From Terrimonas sp. (GTDB lineage: Bacteria; Bacteroidota; Bacteroidia; Chitinophagales; Chitinophagaceae), in assembly GCF_003075435.1 (NCBI RefSeq), contig NZ_QCZJ01000024.1, forward strand, positions 1 to 64,000: a DNA stretch of 64,000 bases, read 5' to 3'. This document shows positions 35,353 through 43,797 of the stretch, one piece after another. A model generated the notes under the pieces. That model had not been told where the DNA came from. It saw only the letters and a program-made list of their open reading frames with translations, and searched no databases. The stretch's first letter is position 1. Each line of letters starts with the position of its first letter. The translations under genes and the position numbers were made by a program.

Positions 35353-36054
35353 TTATCTTGTTGGCTCCTGAAGCACGTCAATAAATTCAGCGCTGGCTGC
35401 TTCCATCTTATTTACATTTTTATCAATCTGCGCGTTCAGGTAATTGTATCCAACATATGCCAGCAAGCCAATAATCAAACCACTTGCCGAGGTTACCATT
35501 TTTGTATAGATACCGCCGGCAATTGTGCTGAGCGTGTATTCGCCTGTTGAAGATATTCCATAAAATAATTGAACCATCCCCACAATTGTACCCAGAAACC
35601 CAAACATGGGAGCAATACCGGCAATAAGCGATAACACGGAAATATTCTTTTCCATCTTGTAAATCTCAAGCTTGCCAACATTTTCCATGCTTTTTTCAAT
35701 AGCTTCAATAGGTTTTCCTATGCGCTGCAAGCCTTTGTCAATCATTCTTGCAACCGGGTTAAAAGTGTTTTTAGCAAGTGATCTTGCCGCAGTAACATTA
35801 CCGTTTACTACATGATCCCTGATGATGCTCATAAAGTTAGCGTCAATTTTTCCGGCATTGCGTATCGCAATTAATCTCTCAAAAAAGAAGAAAATAGCAA
35901 TAACCAGTAACAGTGCAAGCGGCACCATTATCCATCCCCCGGATAATAATAGATCCCAAAGACTGATTTTAGTTCCTGGCTCAGGAATACCGTGTTGCGC
36001 AGCAACCACTTTGTTTATTGAATCTGTAGCAACCTGCAAGAAAAACAATTTCAT
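35353..36054 (-). CDS. exbB: ExbB/TolQ/MotA-family proton channel protein
   Basis: A 233-residue membrane protein with three helices (about 30-55, 140-160, 185-210). MotA/ExbB features include FFFFERLIAIRNAG after the first helix, IAGIAPMFGFLGTIVGMVQLF (about 137-157) and STIAGGIYTKMVTSASGLIIGLLAYVGYN (about 178-205). An N-terminal extension containing VATDSINKVVAAQHGIPEPG precedes helix 1. It is the upstream partner of ExbD and powers TonB-dependent uptake. Confidence 0.92.
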   Translation of the reverse strand: MKLFFLQVATDSINKVVAAQHGIPEPGTKISLWDLLLSGGWIMVPLALLLVIAIFFFFERLIAIRNAGKIDANFMSIIRDHVVNGNVTAARSLAKNTFNPVARMIDKGLQRIGKPIEAIEKSMENVGKLEIYKMEKNISVLSLIAGIAPMFGFLGTIVGMVQLFYGISSTGEYTLSTIAGGIYTKMVTSASGLIIGLLAYVGYNYLNAQIDKNVNKMEAASAEFIDVLQEPTR

Positions 36055-36257
36055 ATTTTGCTTTTATTTTTTGAATTGGACAAAAGTAATGACTATTAAA
36101 CAACTTTTGTTAATCGCCTGCCGAACGTGAAAATAGTGTGATTATTTTTTTGTATTGTTCGAACGGTATTCTATTAACATTTTATATAGAAAGTGGGCAA
36201 TGCATAAAGTTCATTACGCTATGAACTGTTAAATTTTTAAAGAGAGATGGCAATGGG

Positions 36258-37016
36258 CTAAATCCTGACCTCCACAGCTTTTTCTTTTAGAAAAGCCTTA
36301 AGATCAGGAATATCAATTTCCTTAAAATGAAATATGCTTGCTGCTAAAGCCGCATCAGCTTTGCCTTCTTCAAAAACCGTTACAAAATGCTCCATTGTGC
36401 CGCCGCCGCCGCTGGCTATAACGGGAACAGGCAATTGCCCGGAAAGATCTCTTGTAATATCCAAAGCAAAGCCCTGCTTTGTTCCGTCATGATTCATAGA
36501 CGTGAGCAGTATTTCCCCTGCACCAAGATCAACCGCCTGTCTTGCCCAATCTGTACACTTTGTATCTGTTTTTGTTCTGCCGCCATTAAGGTATACATAC
36601 CATTCACCATCCGCTTCTTTTTTAGTATCAATTGCTAATACCACACACTGACTGCCAAATTCTTTTGCCAGTTGGTTGATAAGCTGAGGATTCTTGTATG
36701 CGGCAGTGTTTACGGATATTTTATCTGCGCCATTCTGCAATAATATGCTTACATCCTGCACACTGCTGATACCACCACCAACTGTAAAGGGAATATTAAT
36801 ATGATGAGATATACGGTTTGCCAGTTCGCTTAATGTTTTCCTTTTTTCTACAGTAGCGGTAATATCCAGGAAAACCAGCTCATCAGCACCCTGTTTGGCA
36901 TACAATGCTCCCAACTCAACAGGATCTCCCGCATCGCGCAGGTTTACAAAGTTGGTACCTTTCACAGTTCTCCCGTCTTTTATATCCAGGCAGGGAATGA
37001 TGCGTTTTGTTAACAT
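36258..37016 (-). CDS. hisF: Imidazole glycerol phosphate synthase, cyclase subunit HisF
   Basis: A 252-residue TIM-barrel enzyme that converts PRFAR plus ammonia from HisH into imidazole glycerol phosphate and AICAR. The two catalytic aspartates are in their exact places, Asp 11 (CLDIKDG) and Asp 130 (LAIDTK). Length is standard. It is the last gene of the trp-his run and is separated from hisA by a four-helix-protein gene, although HisF and HisH act as a complex. Confidence 0.97.
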   Translation of the reverse strand: MLTKRIIPCLDIKDGRTVKGTNFVNLRDAGDPVELGALYAKQGADELVFLDITATVEKRKTLSELANRISHHINIPFTVGGGISSVQDVSILLQNGADKISVNTAAYKNPQLINQLAKEFGSQCVVLAIDTKKEADGEWYVYLNGGRTKTDTKCTDWARQAVDLGAGEILLTSMNHDGTKQGFALDITRDLSGQLPVPVIASGGGGTMEHFVTVFEEGKADAALAASIFHFKEIDIPDLKAFLKEKAVEVRI

Positions 37017-37044
37017 TTGAAATTTGAAATTTGAGGTTTAAAGA

Positions 37045-37443
37045 TCATTGCCGACTACGAAATTTCTGACCTTTTATCGGTGATTTGTTTAAATAATTCA
37101 TAAATGCCGCAATTTTAGCAGAAAGTTGCTCATATTGAGAAACGGTTTCATCAAATTCTTTTTCAGATATGTATTGTTGATCAAAGGCTCTGTATAATTG
37201 TGAACGAACTTCACCACAAGAGCCTTTTGCAATTCCTAAAAAATTCAAAAATTCCAGCCTTGAAGACCGATCAAATCCTTCTGCAATATTGTCCATAACC
37301 GATCCTGCAGAAGATTTTATTTGTTCTTTGAATTTATACTCTCTTGAGAAAACTTCTTTCTGAGTGATCTGAAATATTTTTAAGGAAAGCATTCTCGATT
37401 GTTTCCAAATTTCCAGTTCTTCAAACTTTAAAATAGTAGGCAT
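37045..37443 (-). CDS. S23/four-helix-bundle (23S rRNA intervening-sequence-type) protein
   Basis: A 132-residue all-alpha protein of the 'four helix bundle' family first seen in 23S rRNA intervening sequences. Hallmarks are FEELEIWKQSRMLSLKIFQIT at the N-terminus, FKEQIKSSAGSVMDNIAEGFDR, and FLGIAKGSCGEVRSQLYRA. The ATG at 37443 gives the family start. Function is unknown; the family forms pentamers and is related to the Avd accessory proteins of diversity-generating retroelements. It is inserted between hisA and hisF, bordered by GTTTATAGTTTG-type words (37444-37492) and TTTGAAATTTGAAATTTGAGG (37017-37044). Confidence 0.9.
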   Translation of the reverse strand: MPTILKFEELEIWKQSRMLSLKIFQITQKEVFSREYKFKEQIKSSAGSVMDNIAEGFDRSSRLEFLNFLGIAKGSCGEVRSQLYRAFDQQYISEKEFDETVSQYEQLSAKIAAFMNYLNKSPIKGQKFRSRQ

Positions 37444-37492
37444 TTTATTATAAATTAGCAACAGCCTAAAACTACAAACAATAAACCACAAA

Positions 37493-38206
37493 CTATAAAC
37501 TCTTCAAATCTCCGATCTTTATTCTCCCCTCATAAATCGCTTTACCTACAATAACGCCTTTACAGCCGGCATCGCTGAGCATATGCAGGTCATCTATATT
37601 GCTTACGCCACCGCTTGCAATAAAATGCAGATCAGGAAATTTCTGAATGATGTTCTTATATAATTCCGTTGAAGGACCTTCGAGTTTTCCATCCTTGCTC
37701 ACATCAGTACAAAATAATTGCTTTACACCGTGATTAATATATTTTTCAATAAAATCGTAAATCCATATATCAGTAGTTTCCAACCAGCCGGCAACCGCAA
37801 TTTTTTCATCTTTTACGTCCGCGCCTAACAAAAATTTATCTGCTCCAAAAACAGTAAACCATCTTACCAGTTCCTTTTCATCTTTAACCGCGATGCTACC
37901 AACGGTAGCCAGTGCCGCTCCTGAATTAAAAACAATATTTACATCCTCTTCTTTTTTTATACCTCCGCCAAAATCAATAACAAGAGCGGTTTTGCCGGCA
38001 ATGGTTTCCAATACCTTCCAGTTTTTTACCTGCCCGGCTTTGGCCCCGTCAAGGTCTACAAGATGCAGGCGTTTTATACCGGCGTCTTCAAATTGCATCG
38101 CCACCTCAAGCGGACGTTCATTGTAAATTTTCTTTTGTGCATAGTCGCCCTGTGTTAAGCGTACGCATTTTCCCTCTATAATATCTATTGCAGGTATTAT
38201 TTCCAT
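37493..38206 (-). CDS. hisA: ProFAR isomerase HisA
   Basis: A 237-residue TIM barrel that opens the ribose ring of ProFAR to PRFAR, the fourth step of histidine synthesis. Asp 8 (PAIDII) and Asp 130 (LGADVKD) are the catalytic pair. The GGGIKKEEDV and ASGGVSNIDDL phosphate-binding loops are present. It lies 8 bp after hisH. Confidence 0.95.
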   Translation of the reverse strand: MEIIPAIDIIEGKCVRLTQGDYAQKKIYNERPLEVAMQFEDAGIKRLHLVDLDGAKAGQVKNWKVLETIAGKTALVIDFGGGIKKEEDVNIVFNSGAALATVGSIAVKDEKELVRWFTVFGADKFLLGADVKDEKIAVAGWLETTDIWIYDFIEKYINHGVKQLFCTDVSKDGKLEGPSTELYKNIIQKFPDLHFIASGGVSNIDDLHMLSDAGCKGVIVGKAIYEGRIKIGDLKSL

Positions 38207-38214
38207 TTGTTGTT

Positions 38215-38820
38215 TTAGTTGATCAGTTGTGCAAAATTTTTCAATATCTGTTCTCCCACGCCGGCACTTTTTTCAGGATGGAATTGTGTTCCATAAAAAT
38301 TATCCTTATGTAATGCGGAACTATAAGGAATAACATAATTGGTAGTAGCAATAGTATGCTCACCCAATGCCGCATAATAACTATGCACAAAATAGGTATA
38401 GCTGTTTTGAGGCACATTATCAAACAAAGGGCTTTTCAGATCATAAATATTGTTCCAGCCTATTTGTGGAATCTTCAGCCTGTTATCAACATTGGCAGCT
38501 TTACCAAAGTACTTAACATCTTCATCAAAGATATTCAGGCAATCCACATCATTTTCTTCAGAAAACCTGCACATTAATTGCATACCAAGGCATATACCTA
38601 ATACAGGTTGTTTCAAATTTTTGATAACAATATCAAGCCCTCTTTCTTTCAAATATCTCATTGCACTGCTGGCTTCCCCAACGCCGGGAAAAATCACTTT
38701 ATCCGCCTGCTGAATTTCAGCAACATCATCCGTAACCTTAGCCTGCACGCCTATCCGGTCGAGCGCATATAACACAGATTGAATATTACCGGCATTATAT
38801 TTTATAATTACAAGATTCAT
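38215..38820 (-). CDS. hisH: Imidazole glycerol phosphate synthase, glutamine amidotransferase subunit HisH
   Basis: A 201-residue class I glutamine amidotransferase that supplies ammonia to HisF. The triad is complete: Cys 77 (GICLGMQ), His 181 and Glu 183 (FHPEKS). It is the first of the hisH-hisA-(S23)-hisF genes, 93 bp after trpA with the tRNA-Gly on the other strand in between. The other his genes (hisG, D, C, B) are not in the window; hisIE is at 48702-49298 on the + strand. Confidence 0.96.
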   Translation of the reverse strand: MNLVIIKYNAGNIQSVLYALDRIGVQAKVTDDVAEIQQADKVIFPGVGEASSAMRYLKERGLDIVIKNLKQPVLGICLGMQLMCRFSEENDVDCLNIFDEDVKYFGKAANVDNRLKIPQIGWNNIYDLKSPLFDNVPQNSYTYFVHSYYAALGEHTIATTNYVIPYSSALHKDNFYGTQFHPEKSAGVGEQILKNFAQLIN

Positions 38821-38822
38821 TG

Positions 38823-38830
38823 TAACTTTA
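38823..38830 (+). promoter_or_regulatory. -7 box of tRNA-Gly
   Basis: TAACTTTA differs from TAnnTTTG at the last base only and lies 7 bases before the tRNA. It indicates that the tRNA has its own promoter on the + strand, inside the hisH leader on the opposite strand. Confidence 0.4.
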
Positions 38831-38837
38831 GTTTTAT

Positions 38838-38910
38838 GCGGAAGTAGCTCAGTTGGCAGAGCATCAGTTTCCCAAACTGAAGGCCGCGGGTTCGAGCCCC
38901 GTTTTCCGCT
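38838..38910 (+). tRNA. tRNA-Gly (anticodon CCC)
   Basis: A 73-nt cloverleaf. Acceptor GCGGAAG (38838-38844) pairs with TTTCCGC (38903-38909) with one G-U; the D arm has GCTCAGTTGGCAGAGC; the anticodon stem TCAGT/ACTGA encloses TTCCCAA, giving anticodon CCC; the T arm has GGTTCGAGCC. Discriminator U fits bacterial glycine tRNA. CCA is not encoded. It sits on the + strand between trpA and hisH, which run on the minus strand, so any trp-his read-through would be antisense to it. Confidence 0.95.
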
Positions 38911-38913
38911 CTT

Positions 38914-39684
38914 TTACTGCAATACTTCTTCCAGAAATTTTTTTGTTGCCTGTTTTACATCATTGTTTTGCTGCAAAGCTTTTATATAAGCGCTGCCTAT
39001 AATTGCGCCGTTGGCATAATTACATGCTGATTGAAAAGTTGCTTTATCTTTTATACCAAATCCCACCAATAGCGGGTTATCCAGGTTCATTGCTTTTAAC
39101 CGCTCCAGGTATACTTCCACATCGTTAAAGTTCTTGTCTTTACCTGTTGTTGAAGAAGATGAAACGGCATAAATAAAACCAGTGCTCAGCTTATCAATCT
39201 TTCTTATACGCTCCTCAGATGTTTCCGGCGTGACCAGGAAAATAAAATCGAGTCCATACTTTTTGGTTATGGCGCCATACTCTGTTTCAAATTCCCGCAT
39301 CGGCACATCAGGCAAAATCAATCCATCAATGCCTGCTGCTGCCACATCCTTACAAAATTTTTCAAAGCCATATTGTAAAACAGGATTAACATAGCCCATC
39401 AGGATTACCGGCACATGAATGGTTTTGCGCATTTGCTGCAACTGGCTGATCAGTATTTTAATGGTCATGCCGTTTTGCAAAGCTACTCCGCCGCTTTCCT
39501 GTATAACCGGCCCATCCGCCAGCGGATCACTATACGGTATGCCTAATTCAATAAGATCAGCGCCATTAGCCTGCAATGCTTCCATTACTTCTATTGTACT
39601 GTTCAATGTGGGATAACCCGCAGTACAGTAGATATTCAAAACATTGTTTTGCTTTTGCTTAAATAATTGTTGTATTCTGCTCAT
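38914..39684 (-). CDS. trpA: Tryptophan synthase alpha subunit
   Basis: A 256-residue TIM barrel that cleaves indole-3-glycerol phosphate to indole, channelled to TrpB. Catalytic Glu 46 (LIELGIPYSDP) and Asp 57 (LADGP) are present, as is the FGIKDKATFQSA phosphate loop near residue 208. It ends 4 bp from the tRNA gene on the opposite strand. It follows trpB after a 116-bp AT-rich gap of CCACATTCCCACATTTTCACA-type words. Confidence 0.96.
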   Translation of the reverse strand: MSRIQQLFKQKQNNVLNIYCTAGYPTLNSTIEVMEALQANGADLIELGIPYSDPLADGPVIQESGGVALQNGMTIKILISQLQQMRKTIHVPVILMGYVNPVLQYGFEKFCKDVAAAGIDGLILPDVPMREFETEYGAITKKYGLDFIFLVTPETSEERIRKIDKLSTGFIYAVSSSSTTGKDKNFNDVEVYLERLKAMNLDNPLLVGFGIKDKATFQSACNYANGAIIGSAYIKALQQNNDVKQATKKFLEEVLQ

Positions 39685-39800
39685 TTCTTGATTTCTGATT
39701 TGAAATTTTAACTAAAACAACTACACCGTTTTTCTTCATTGTTTTACCTTCTCCTAAATTCCACATTCCCACATTTTCACACTCTTCCCCCATTTTCACA
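39685..39800. repeat. Word-repeat tract between trpB and trpA
   Basis: The gap contains TTGATTTCTGATTTGAAATTT and a run of CCACATTCCCACATTTTCACA-like words with variants repeated to 39800. Close-packed trpB-trpA coupling, usual in bacteria, is broken here by this insertion. Confidence 0.6.
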
Positions 39801-41021
39801 TTAACCCTCCATTACCTTCATATACGTTGCCATATCTTTATCTCCTCTTCCGCTCAAACAGATTACTACAGTATCCTTTGGCGTTAGTTTCAGCTGATTC
39901 AATCCTGCAATAGCATGTGCGCTTTCAAGCGCAGGAATGATACCTTCCAGCCTCGTCAACTCGAACGCGGCATCCAATGCCTCTTTATCAGTAGCGCTTA
40001 AAAATATACCCCGGCCTGTTTCATATAAATGCGCATGTAATGGGCCTATACCCGGGTAATCTAATCCTGCCGAAATACTATGTGGTTCTACAACCTGTCC
40101 ATCTTCGGTTTGCATTACCAAGCTCTTGCTGCCATGCAACACACCTGGTTTGCCCAACTGTGTTGTAGCTGCGCTCATGCCAGTTTTCACGCCGTGTCCT
40201 GCCGCTTCCACTGCTACAAGCTTTACAGAAAATTCCTCCAGGTAATGATAGAACGTTCCTGCAGCATTACTGCCACCACCAACACAGGCAATAACATAAT
40301 CAGGTAATTCACTGCCTGTTTTTTCTTTCAACTGCCAGCGTATTTCTTCGCTGATAATACTCTGAAACCTCGCCACCATATCAGGATAAGGATGCGGACC
40401 CACCACACTGCCGATTATATAATGCGTATCAACAGGATTGTTGATCCAGTCGCGTATCGCTTCATTGGTAGCGTCTTTTAGTGTTTTACTACCGCTTGTT
40501 GCAGGCACCACAGTAGCGCCAAGCATCTTCATACGGGCAACATTGGGTGCCTGGCGCTCAATATCTTTTTCACCCATATACACCAAACACTGCATATTCA
40601 TCAAAGCACAAACTGTTGCTGTTGCCACGCCGTGTTGCCCTGCACCTGTTTCTGCAATAATCCGATGCTTGCCCAAACGCCTCGCCAATAAAATCTGCCC
40701 GATAGTATTATTGATCTTATGCGCACCGGTATGATTCAGGTCTTCGCGTTTCAGAAATATAGTGCTGTTATGTTTTTCGCTCAACCGTTTTGCATGATAT
40801 AACGGTGACGGACGGCCGACATAATCCTTCAGCAGATCCCTGAACGCTGTTTGAAAACCTTCATCATACATGATTTTCAAATACTGTTCTTTCAGCTCCT
40901 CCACATTCGGATGCAGCATTTCTGGAATATATGCCCCGCCAAAATGCCCATAATATCCGAATATATCCGGCTGCTGAAATGTGCCTTTGTATTGCCCTAA
41001 TATTGTTGTTCGGTTAATCAT
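39801..41021 (-). CDS. trpB: Tryptophan synthase beta subunit
   Basis: A 406-residue PLP enzyme that joins indole and serine. The PLP lysine is Lys 102 (HKINN), the key glutamate is Glu 124 ([10 protein letters not shown]), and the phosphate-binding GGGSNAAG loop lies near residue 247. The start ATG at 41021 gives the TrpB1-type N-terminus [12 protein letters not shown]. Length is normal for TrpB1. Confidence 0.97.
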   Translation of the reverse strand: MINRTTILGQYKGTFQQPDIFGYYGHFGGAYIPEMLHPNVEELKEQYLKIMYDEGFQTAFRDLLKDYVGRPSPLYHAKRLSEKHNSTIFLKREDLNHTGAHKINNTIGQILLARRLGKHRIIAETGAGQHGVATATVCALMNMQCLVYMGEKDIERQAPNVARMKMLGATVVPATSGSKTLKDATNEAIRDWINNPVDTHYIIGSVVGPHPYPDMVARFQSIISEEIRWQLKEKTGSELPDYVIACVGGGSNAAGTFYHYLEEFSVKLVAVEAAGHGVKTGMSAATTQLGKPGVLHGSKSLVMQTEDGQVVEPHSISAGLDYPGIGPLHAHLYETGRGIFLSATDKEALDAAFELTRLEGIIPALESAHAIAGLNQLKLTPKDTVVICLSGRGDKDMATYMKVMEG

Positions 41022-41036
41022 CTTGTTTTATTTGCT

Positions 41037-41064
41037 GTCCGAAGTCGGAGATTTCGGACTTTTT
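41037..41064 (+). other. GTCCGAAGTCGG-type hairpin
   Basis: GTCCGAA (41037-41043) pairs with TTCGGAC (41053-41059), followed by five T on the + strand. The words resemble a dispersed GTCCGAAGTCGGA repeat and may be a terminator for + strand read-through. It lies just upstream of trpB. Confidence 0.45.
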
Positions 41065-41199
41065 ATGTTCTTCATAGTCCCCGGCTATGAAATATGTTTT
41101 TATGTTCCCGGCTTCCGCAATCCTGCTCATCAGCTGTCGCGTCGCACTCTTATACAATAACAATTCTATTCAGCAGAATTAAAACACTTCAACTACTTC

Positions 41200-41236
41200 C
41201 CATTCCATGGTTCGTGTCTCACGAACCATGGAATGG
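41200..41236. repeat. Perfect 17-bp palindromic element (copy 1)
   Basis: CCATTCCATGGTTCGTG (41200-41216), a TCT loop, and CACGAACCATGGAATGG (41220-41236): a perfect inverted repeat. A shorter relative with the same core ATGGxTCGTGTCTC(AC)GAACCAT lies at 41750-41770. Together they bracket the membrane protein gene. REP-like elements have this look, but no RAYT transposase is in the window. Confidence 0.8.
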
Positions 41237-41248
41237 AGATTTAAATAC

Positions 41249-41737
41249 TTACCCTGCTTTCCCATCTATTAGTCTTGGCTTTACCAATAATGTTCTAACT
41301 ATTATATCTATCCAAATCCAAATCTGGTAATATATTGGCAAATAAATTAACTGGTTTAAAAATGGATTTAATCCCATAACAAATACCCTACGAATTTTTT
41401 CAAGAAAAAAATATGGAAAAACAACAAAGGGAGTAGTGAGAATAACGAGTACTATATAAAGCATTATCCTTCCCCGCATAAAAGTTCCGTAAACATTTAT
41501 TACACTTCTAAAAACAAAAAACTGTACAACGAGATAAAGCACAGCATTCAAAATATAAGGAAAGGATTGCTGCATTTCTGCTTCGTTTATAGTGTTCGAA
41601 TAATCATAATATCTCCTCGGCATACCACCTACTCCATCACTCATAGTTTCAAGGTCAAAAAATGGGAACCTGATAAAGAGCAATGCTATAATTATTGCTA
41701 TCACTAATGATAAAATTGTATAATAAACTGGTTTCAT
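41249..41737 (-). CDS. Membrane protein of unknown function inside the trp cluster
   Basis: A 162-residue protein with four hydrophobic segments (about 5-25, 60-80, 90-112, 125-150). No family is recognised. The ATG at 41737 starts MKPVYYTILSLV; the frame is open for 18 more codons upstream, part of which runs through the palindrome. It is bracketed by two related palindromic repeats, unlike the neighbouring trp genes, so it looks like a guest gene. A helical tail VKPRLIDGKAG ends it. Confidence 0.7.
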   Translation of the reverse strand: MKPVYYTILSLVIAIIIALLFIRFPFFDLETMSDGVGGMPRRYYDYSNTINEAEMQQSFPYILNAVLYLVVQFFVFRSVINVYGTFMRGRIMLYIVLVILTTPFVVFPYFFLEKIRRVFVMGLNPFLNQLIYLPIYYQIWIWIDIIVRTLLVKPRLIDGKAG

Positions 41738-41749
41738 AATTTTCACGCA

Positions 41750-41770
41750 ATGGCTCGTGTCTCGAACCAT
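41750..41770. repeat. Palindromic element (copy 2, imperfect)
   Basis: ATGGCTCG (41750-41757) and CGAACCAT (41763-41770) with one mismatch, separated by TGTCT. The core matches the perfect copy at 41200-41236. Confidence 0.6.
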
Positions 41771-41802
41771 AACTGCATAGACTTCGTACAACTAATCAGT
41801 AA

Positions 41803-42294
41803 CTACAATATCAATTGCATAAACTTCAGATCAAGCCATTTATCAAACTTCCAGCCCACCTGCTTAAAATGTGCCACTTCTTCAAAGCCAAAACGCCGGT
41901 GCATTTTTAAGCTAACCTCATTATCCGCATCTATACCCGACACAATCGTATGCATTCCCAATGCTCTCGAAGCATTAATTAATGGCTGCATTAGCAGTTT
42001 GCCAATACCTTTTCCCTGTTGATCCGCCCGCACATATATCGCATTTTCCACAGTAAATTTATAGGCGGCCCATGCCCTGAATGGGCCTATCGAGCTAAAC
42101 CCAACTACCTCGTTGTTGTCTTCAGCAACAAATACCGGGAAGTTTTGCTGCTTTTTTGTTTCAAACCATTGCCGGCGCATTTCAAAACTATGCGGTTCAT
42201 AATCATATACAGCGGTGGTGTACACAATAGCATAGTTGTATATATCCAGTATCACCTGTATATCATTATCTGTTCCAAGTCTTACCTGTGCCAT
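41803..42294 (-). CDS. GNAT-family N-acetyltransferase
   Basis: A 163-residue GNAT enzyme, close to the phosphinothricin/amino-acid N-acetyltransferase subgroup. The acetyl-CoA loop QQGKGIG is near residues 94-100 in VRADQQGKGIGKLLMQPLI, and the last part ends with MHRRFGFEEVAHFKQVGWKFDKWLDL. It starts 1 bp after the trpF stop on the minus strand, so it is translationally close to trpF, and could be cotranscribed with the trp genes. A role in tryptophan synthesis is not known. Confidence 0.88.
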   Translation of the reverse strand: MAQVRLGTDNDIQVILDIYNYAIVYTTAVYDYEPHSFEMRRQWFETKKQQNFPVFVAEDNNEVVGFSSIGPFRAWAAYKFTVENAIYVRADQQGKGIGKLLMQPLINASRALGMHTIVSGIDADNEVSLKMHRRFGFEEVAHFKQVGWKFDKWLDLKFMQLIL

Positions 42295-42295
42295 A

Positions 42296-42928
42296 TTATT
42301 TTAGTACTTGGGCAAATGTCTTTATCATTTCCATATTCTTTACTCCCGGTCTTGTTTCAAATTTGCTGTTGACATCAATTGCAAAAATTTCCTGGCTGTG
42401 ATTACCCGCCGCAAATGCTTTAACGGCTTCCACATCATCAATACCAATTCCCCCGCTCAGTAAAAAAGGTTTATTGATCTCTGCCTGTTCCAGGATTTTC
42501 CAGTCAAATTTTTTTCCACTGCCGCCATAGGTTGACCAATCCGTATCAAACAAATAGAGATCGCTCACATTTCCATATTCCCTGATCTTCCATTCAATAT
42601 TATCGCCTTCTTTGATCCTGAATACTTTTATGGTAGGCACCTGCAGGCTGACTTTTTCACAAAACTTCGGTGATTCATCGCCATGTAGCTGAACCATGTG
42701 CAGCCCGTATTGTTCAACATAATTCATCACTTCATCATAATCCGCGTTTACAAATACGCCCACTTTATTAATATTGAGCTTTGCCTTTTTCAATTGCTCA
42801 GGATTGATTTTATTTACCACATATCTCGGCGATTTGTGATAAAATATAAATCCGGCAAATTCAACGCCCATTTCATCCAGGGCATGCACCTGTTCAAGTT
42901 GTGTATTTCCGCAAACTTTAATTCTCAT
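42296..42928 (-). CDS. trpF: Phosphoribosylanthranilate isomerase
   Basis: A 210-residue TIM barrel that performs the Amadori rearrangement of phosphoribosyl anthranilate. Catalytic Cys 6 in MRIKVCGNT and the Asp in FLFDTDWSTYGGSGKKFDW near residue 130 are visible, and FLLSGGIGIDDV is the phosphate site. It starts 5 bp after trpC. Confidence 0.95.
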   Translation of the reverse strand: MRIKVCGNTQLEQVHALDEMGVEFAGFIFYHKSPRYVVNKINPEQLKKAKLNINKVGVFVNADYDEVMNYVEQYGLHMVQLHGDESPKFCEKVSLQVPTIKVFRIKEGDNIEWKIREYGNVSDLYLFDTDWSTYGGSGKKFDWKILEQAEINKPFLLSGGIGIDDVEAVKAFAAGNHSQEIFAIDVNSKFETRPGVKNMEMIKTFAQVLK

Positions 42929-42933
42929 CTTGT

Positions 42934-43716
42934 TCAGCCTTTAAGTTGCTTAACAAATGAGGCAAATGCAATCTGTGGGCTGGTGGATTTCATAAAATTT
43001 TCGCCAATCAGAAAACCTTTAAAGCCATGCCTTTTTAATTCAAGTATTGTATTTATCTCACTTATGCCGCTCTCGGAAATTTTAAATTTATCGGCCGGAA
43101 TCTTAGCGCTTAAATCTATTGATGTTTGAATGCTCACTTCAAAAGTTTTCAGGTTCCGGTTGTTTACGCCAACAATATCTACTTCGTCACAAATATGTGC
43201 TAGCTCTTCTTCGTTATGAATTTCGAGCAATACTTCCAATCCAAGATTTTTTGCCGCTCTTGCAAGCTGCTTAACCTGGTGAATCGTTAAATTCGCTGCA
43301 ATCAACAATATCACATCAGCACCAATTGATTTTGCTTCTGTCAACTGGTATTCATCAATCATAAAATCTTTACGCAATACCGGCACTTCATTTATTCTTG
43401 CTTTTTCAAGATCAGCAAAACTTCCCCCAAAAAACTGCTCATCTGTTAATACCGATAATCCTGACGCGCCATTATCCGCATAAGCTTTTGTAACAATTGC
43501 CGCATCTGCATCTGCGTTTATCCACCCTTTTGATGGCGACTTTCTTTTAAACTCCGCTATTATGCCTGTCCGGTTTTCATCTGCCAGGAACTTTTTTAGG
43601 GAAAGTATATCCCTTTTGAAATATACAGACTGCTCCAATAGAAACACAGGGGTTTTTAATTTCCGTTCTTCTACTTCTATCTTCTTTTGGGCTATTATGG
43701 TATCTAAAATGTTCAT
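42934..43716 (-). CDS. trpC: Indole-3-glycerol-phosphate synthase
   Basis: A 260-residue TIM barrel that closes the indole ring. IIAEFKRKSPSKGWIN near residue 50 carries the conserved Lys and SPS, ESGI near 210 is the phosphate loop. I use the ATG at 43716; three codons upstream another ATG is possible. A 80-bp word-repeat tract separates it from trpD. Confidence 0.95.
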   Translation of the reverse strand: MNILDTIIAQKKIEVEERKLKTPVFLLEQSVYFKRDILSLKKFLADENRTGIIAEFKRKSPSKGWINADADAAIVTKAYADNGASGLSVLTDEQFFGGSFADLEKARINEVPVLRKDFMIDEYQLTEAKSIGADVILLIAANLTIHQVKQLARAAKNLGLEVLLEIHNEEELAHICDEVDIVGVNNRNLKTFEVSIQTSIDLSAKIPADKFKISESGISEINTILELKRHGFKGFLIGENFMKSTSPQIAFASFVKQLKG

Positions 43717-43727
43717 TATTTTCATTT

Positions 43728-43797
43728 GTGATTTGAAGTTTATAGTTTGTTGTTAGCGCTTCACATTTAAACTTCAAACTATAAACTATAAACAAAC
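43728..43797. repeat. GTTTATAGTTTG hairpin between trpD and trpC
   Basis: GTTTATAGTTTG (43738-43749) and CAAACTATAAAC (43775-43786) form a perfect 12-bp inverted repeat, with an extra AACTATAAAC unit. It belongs to the same family as the tract at 23392-23470 and lies inside the trp operon. Confidence 0.7.
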
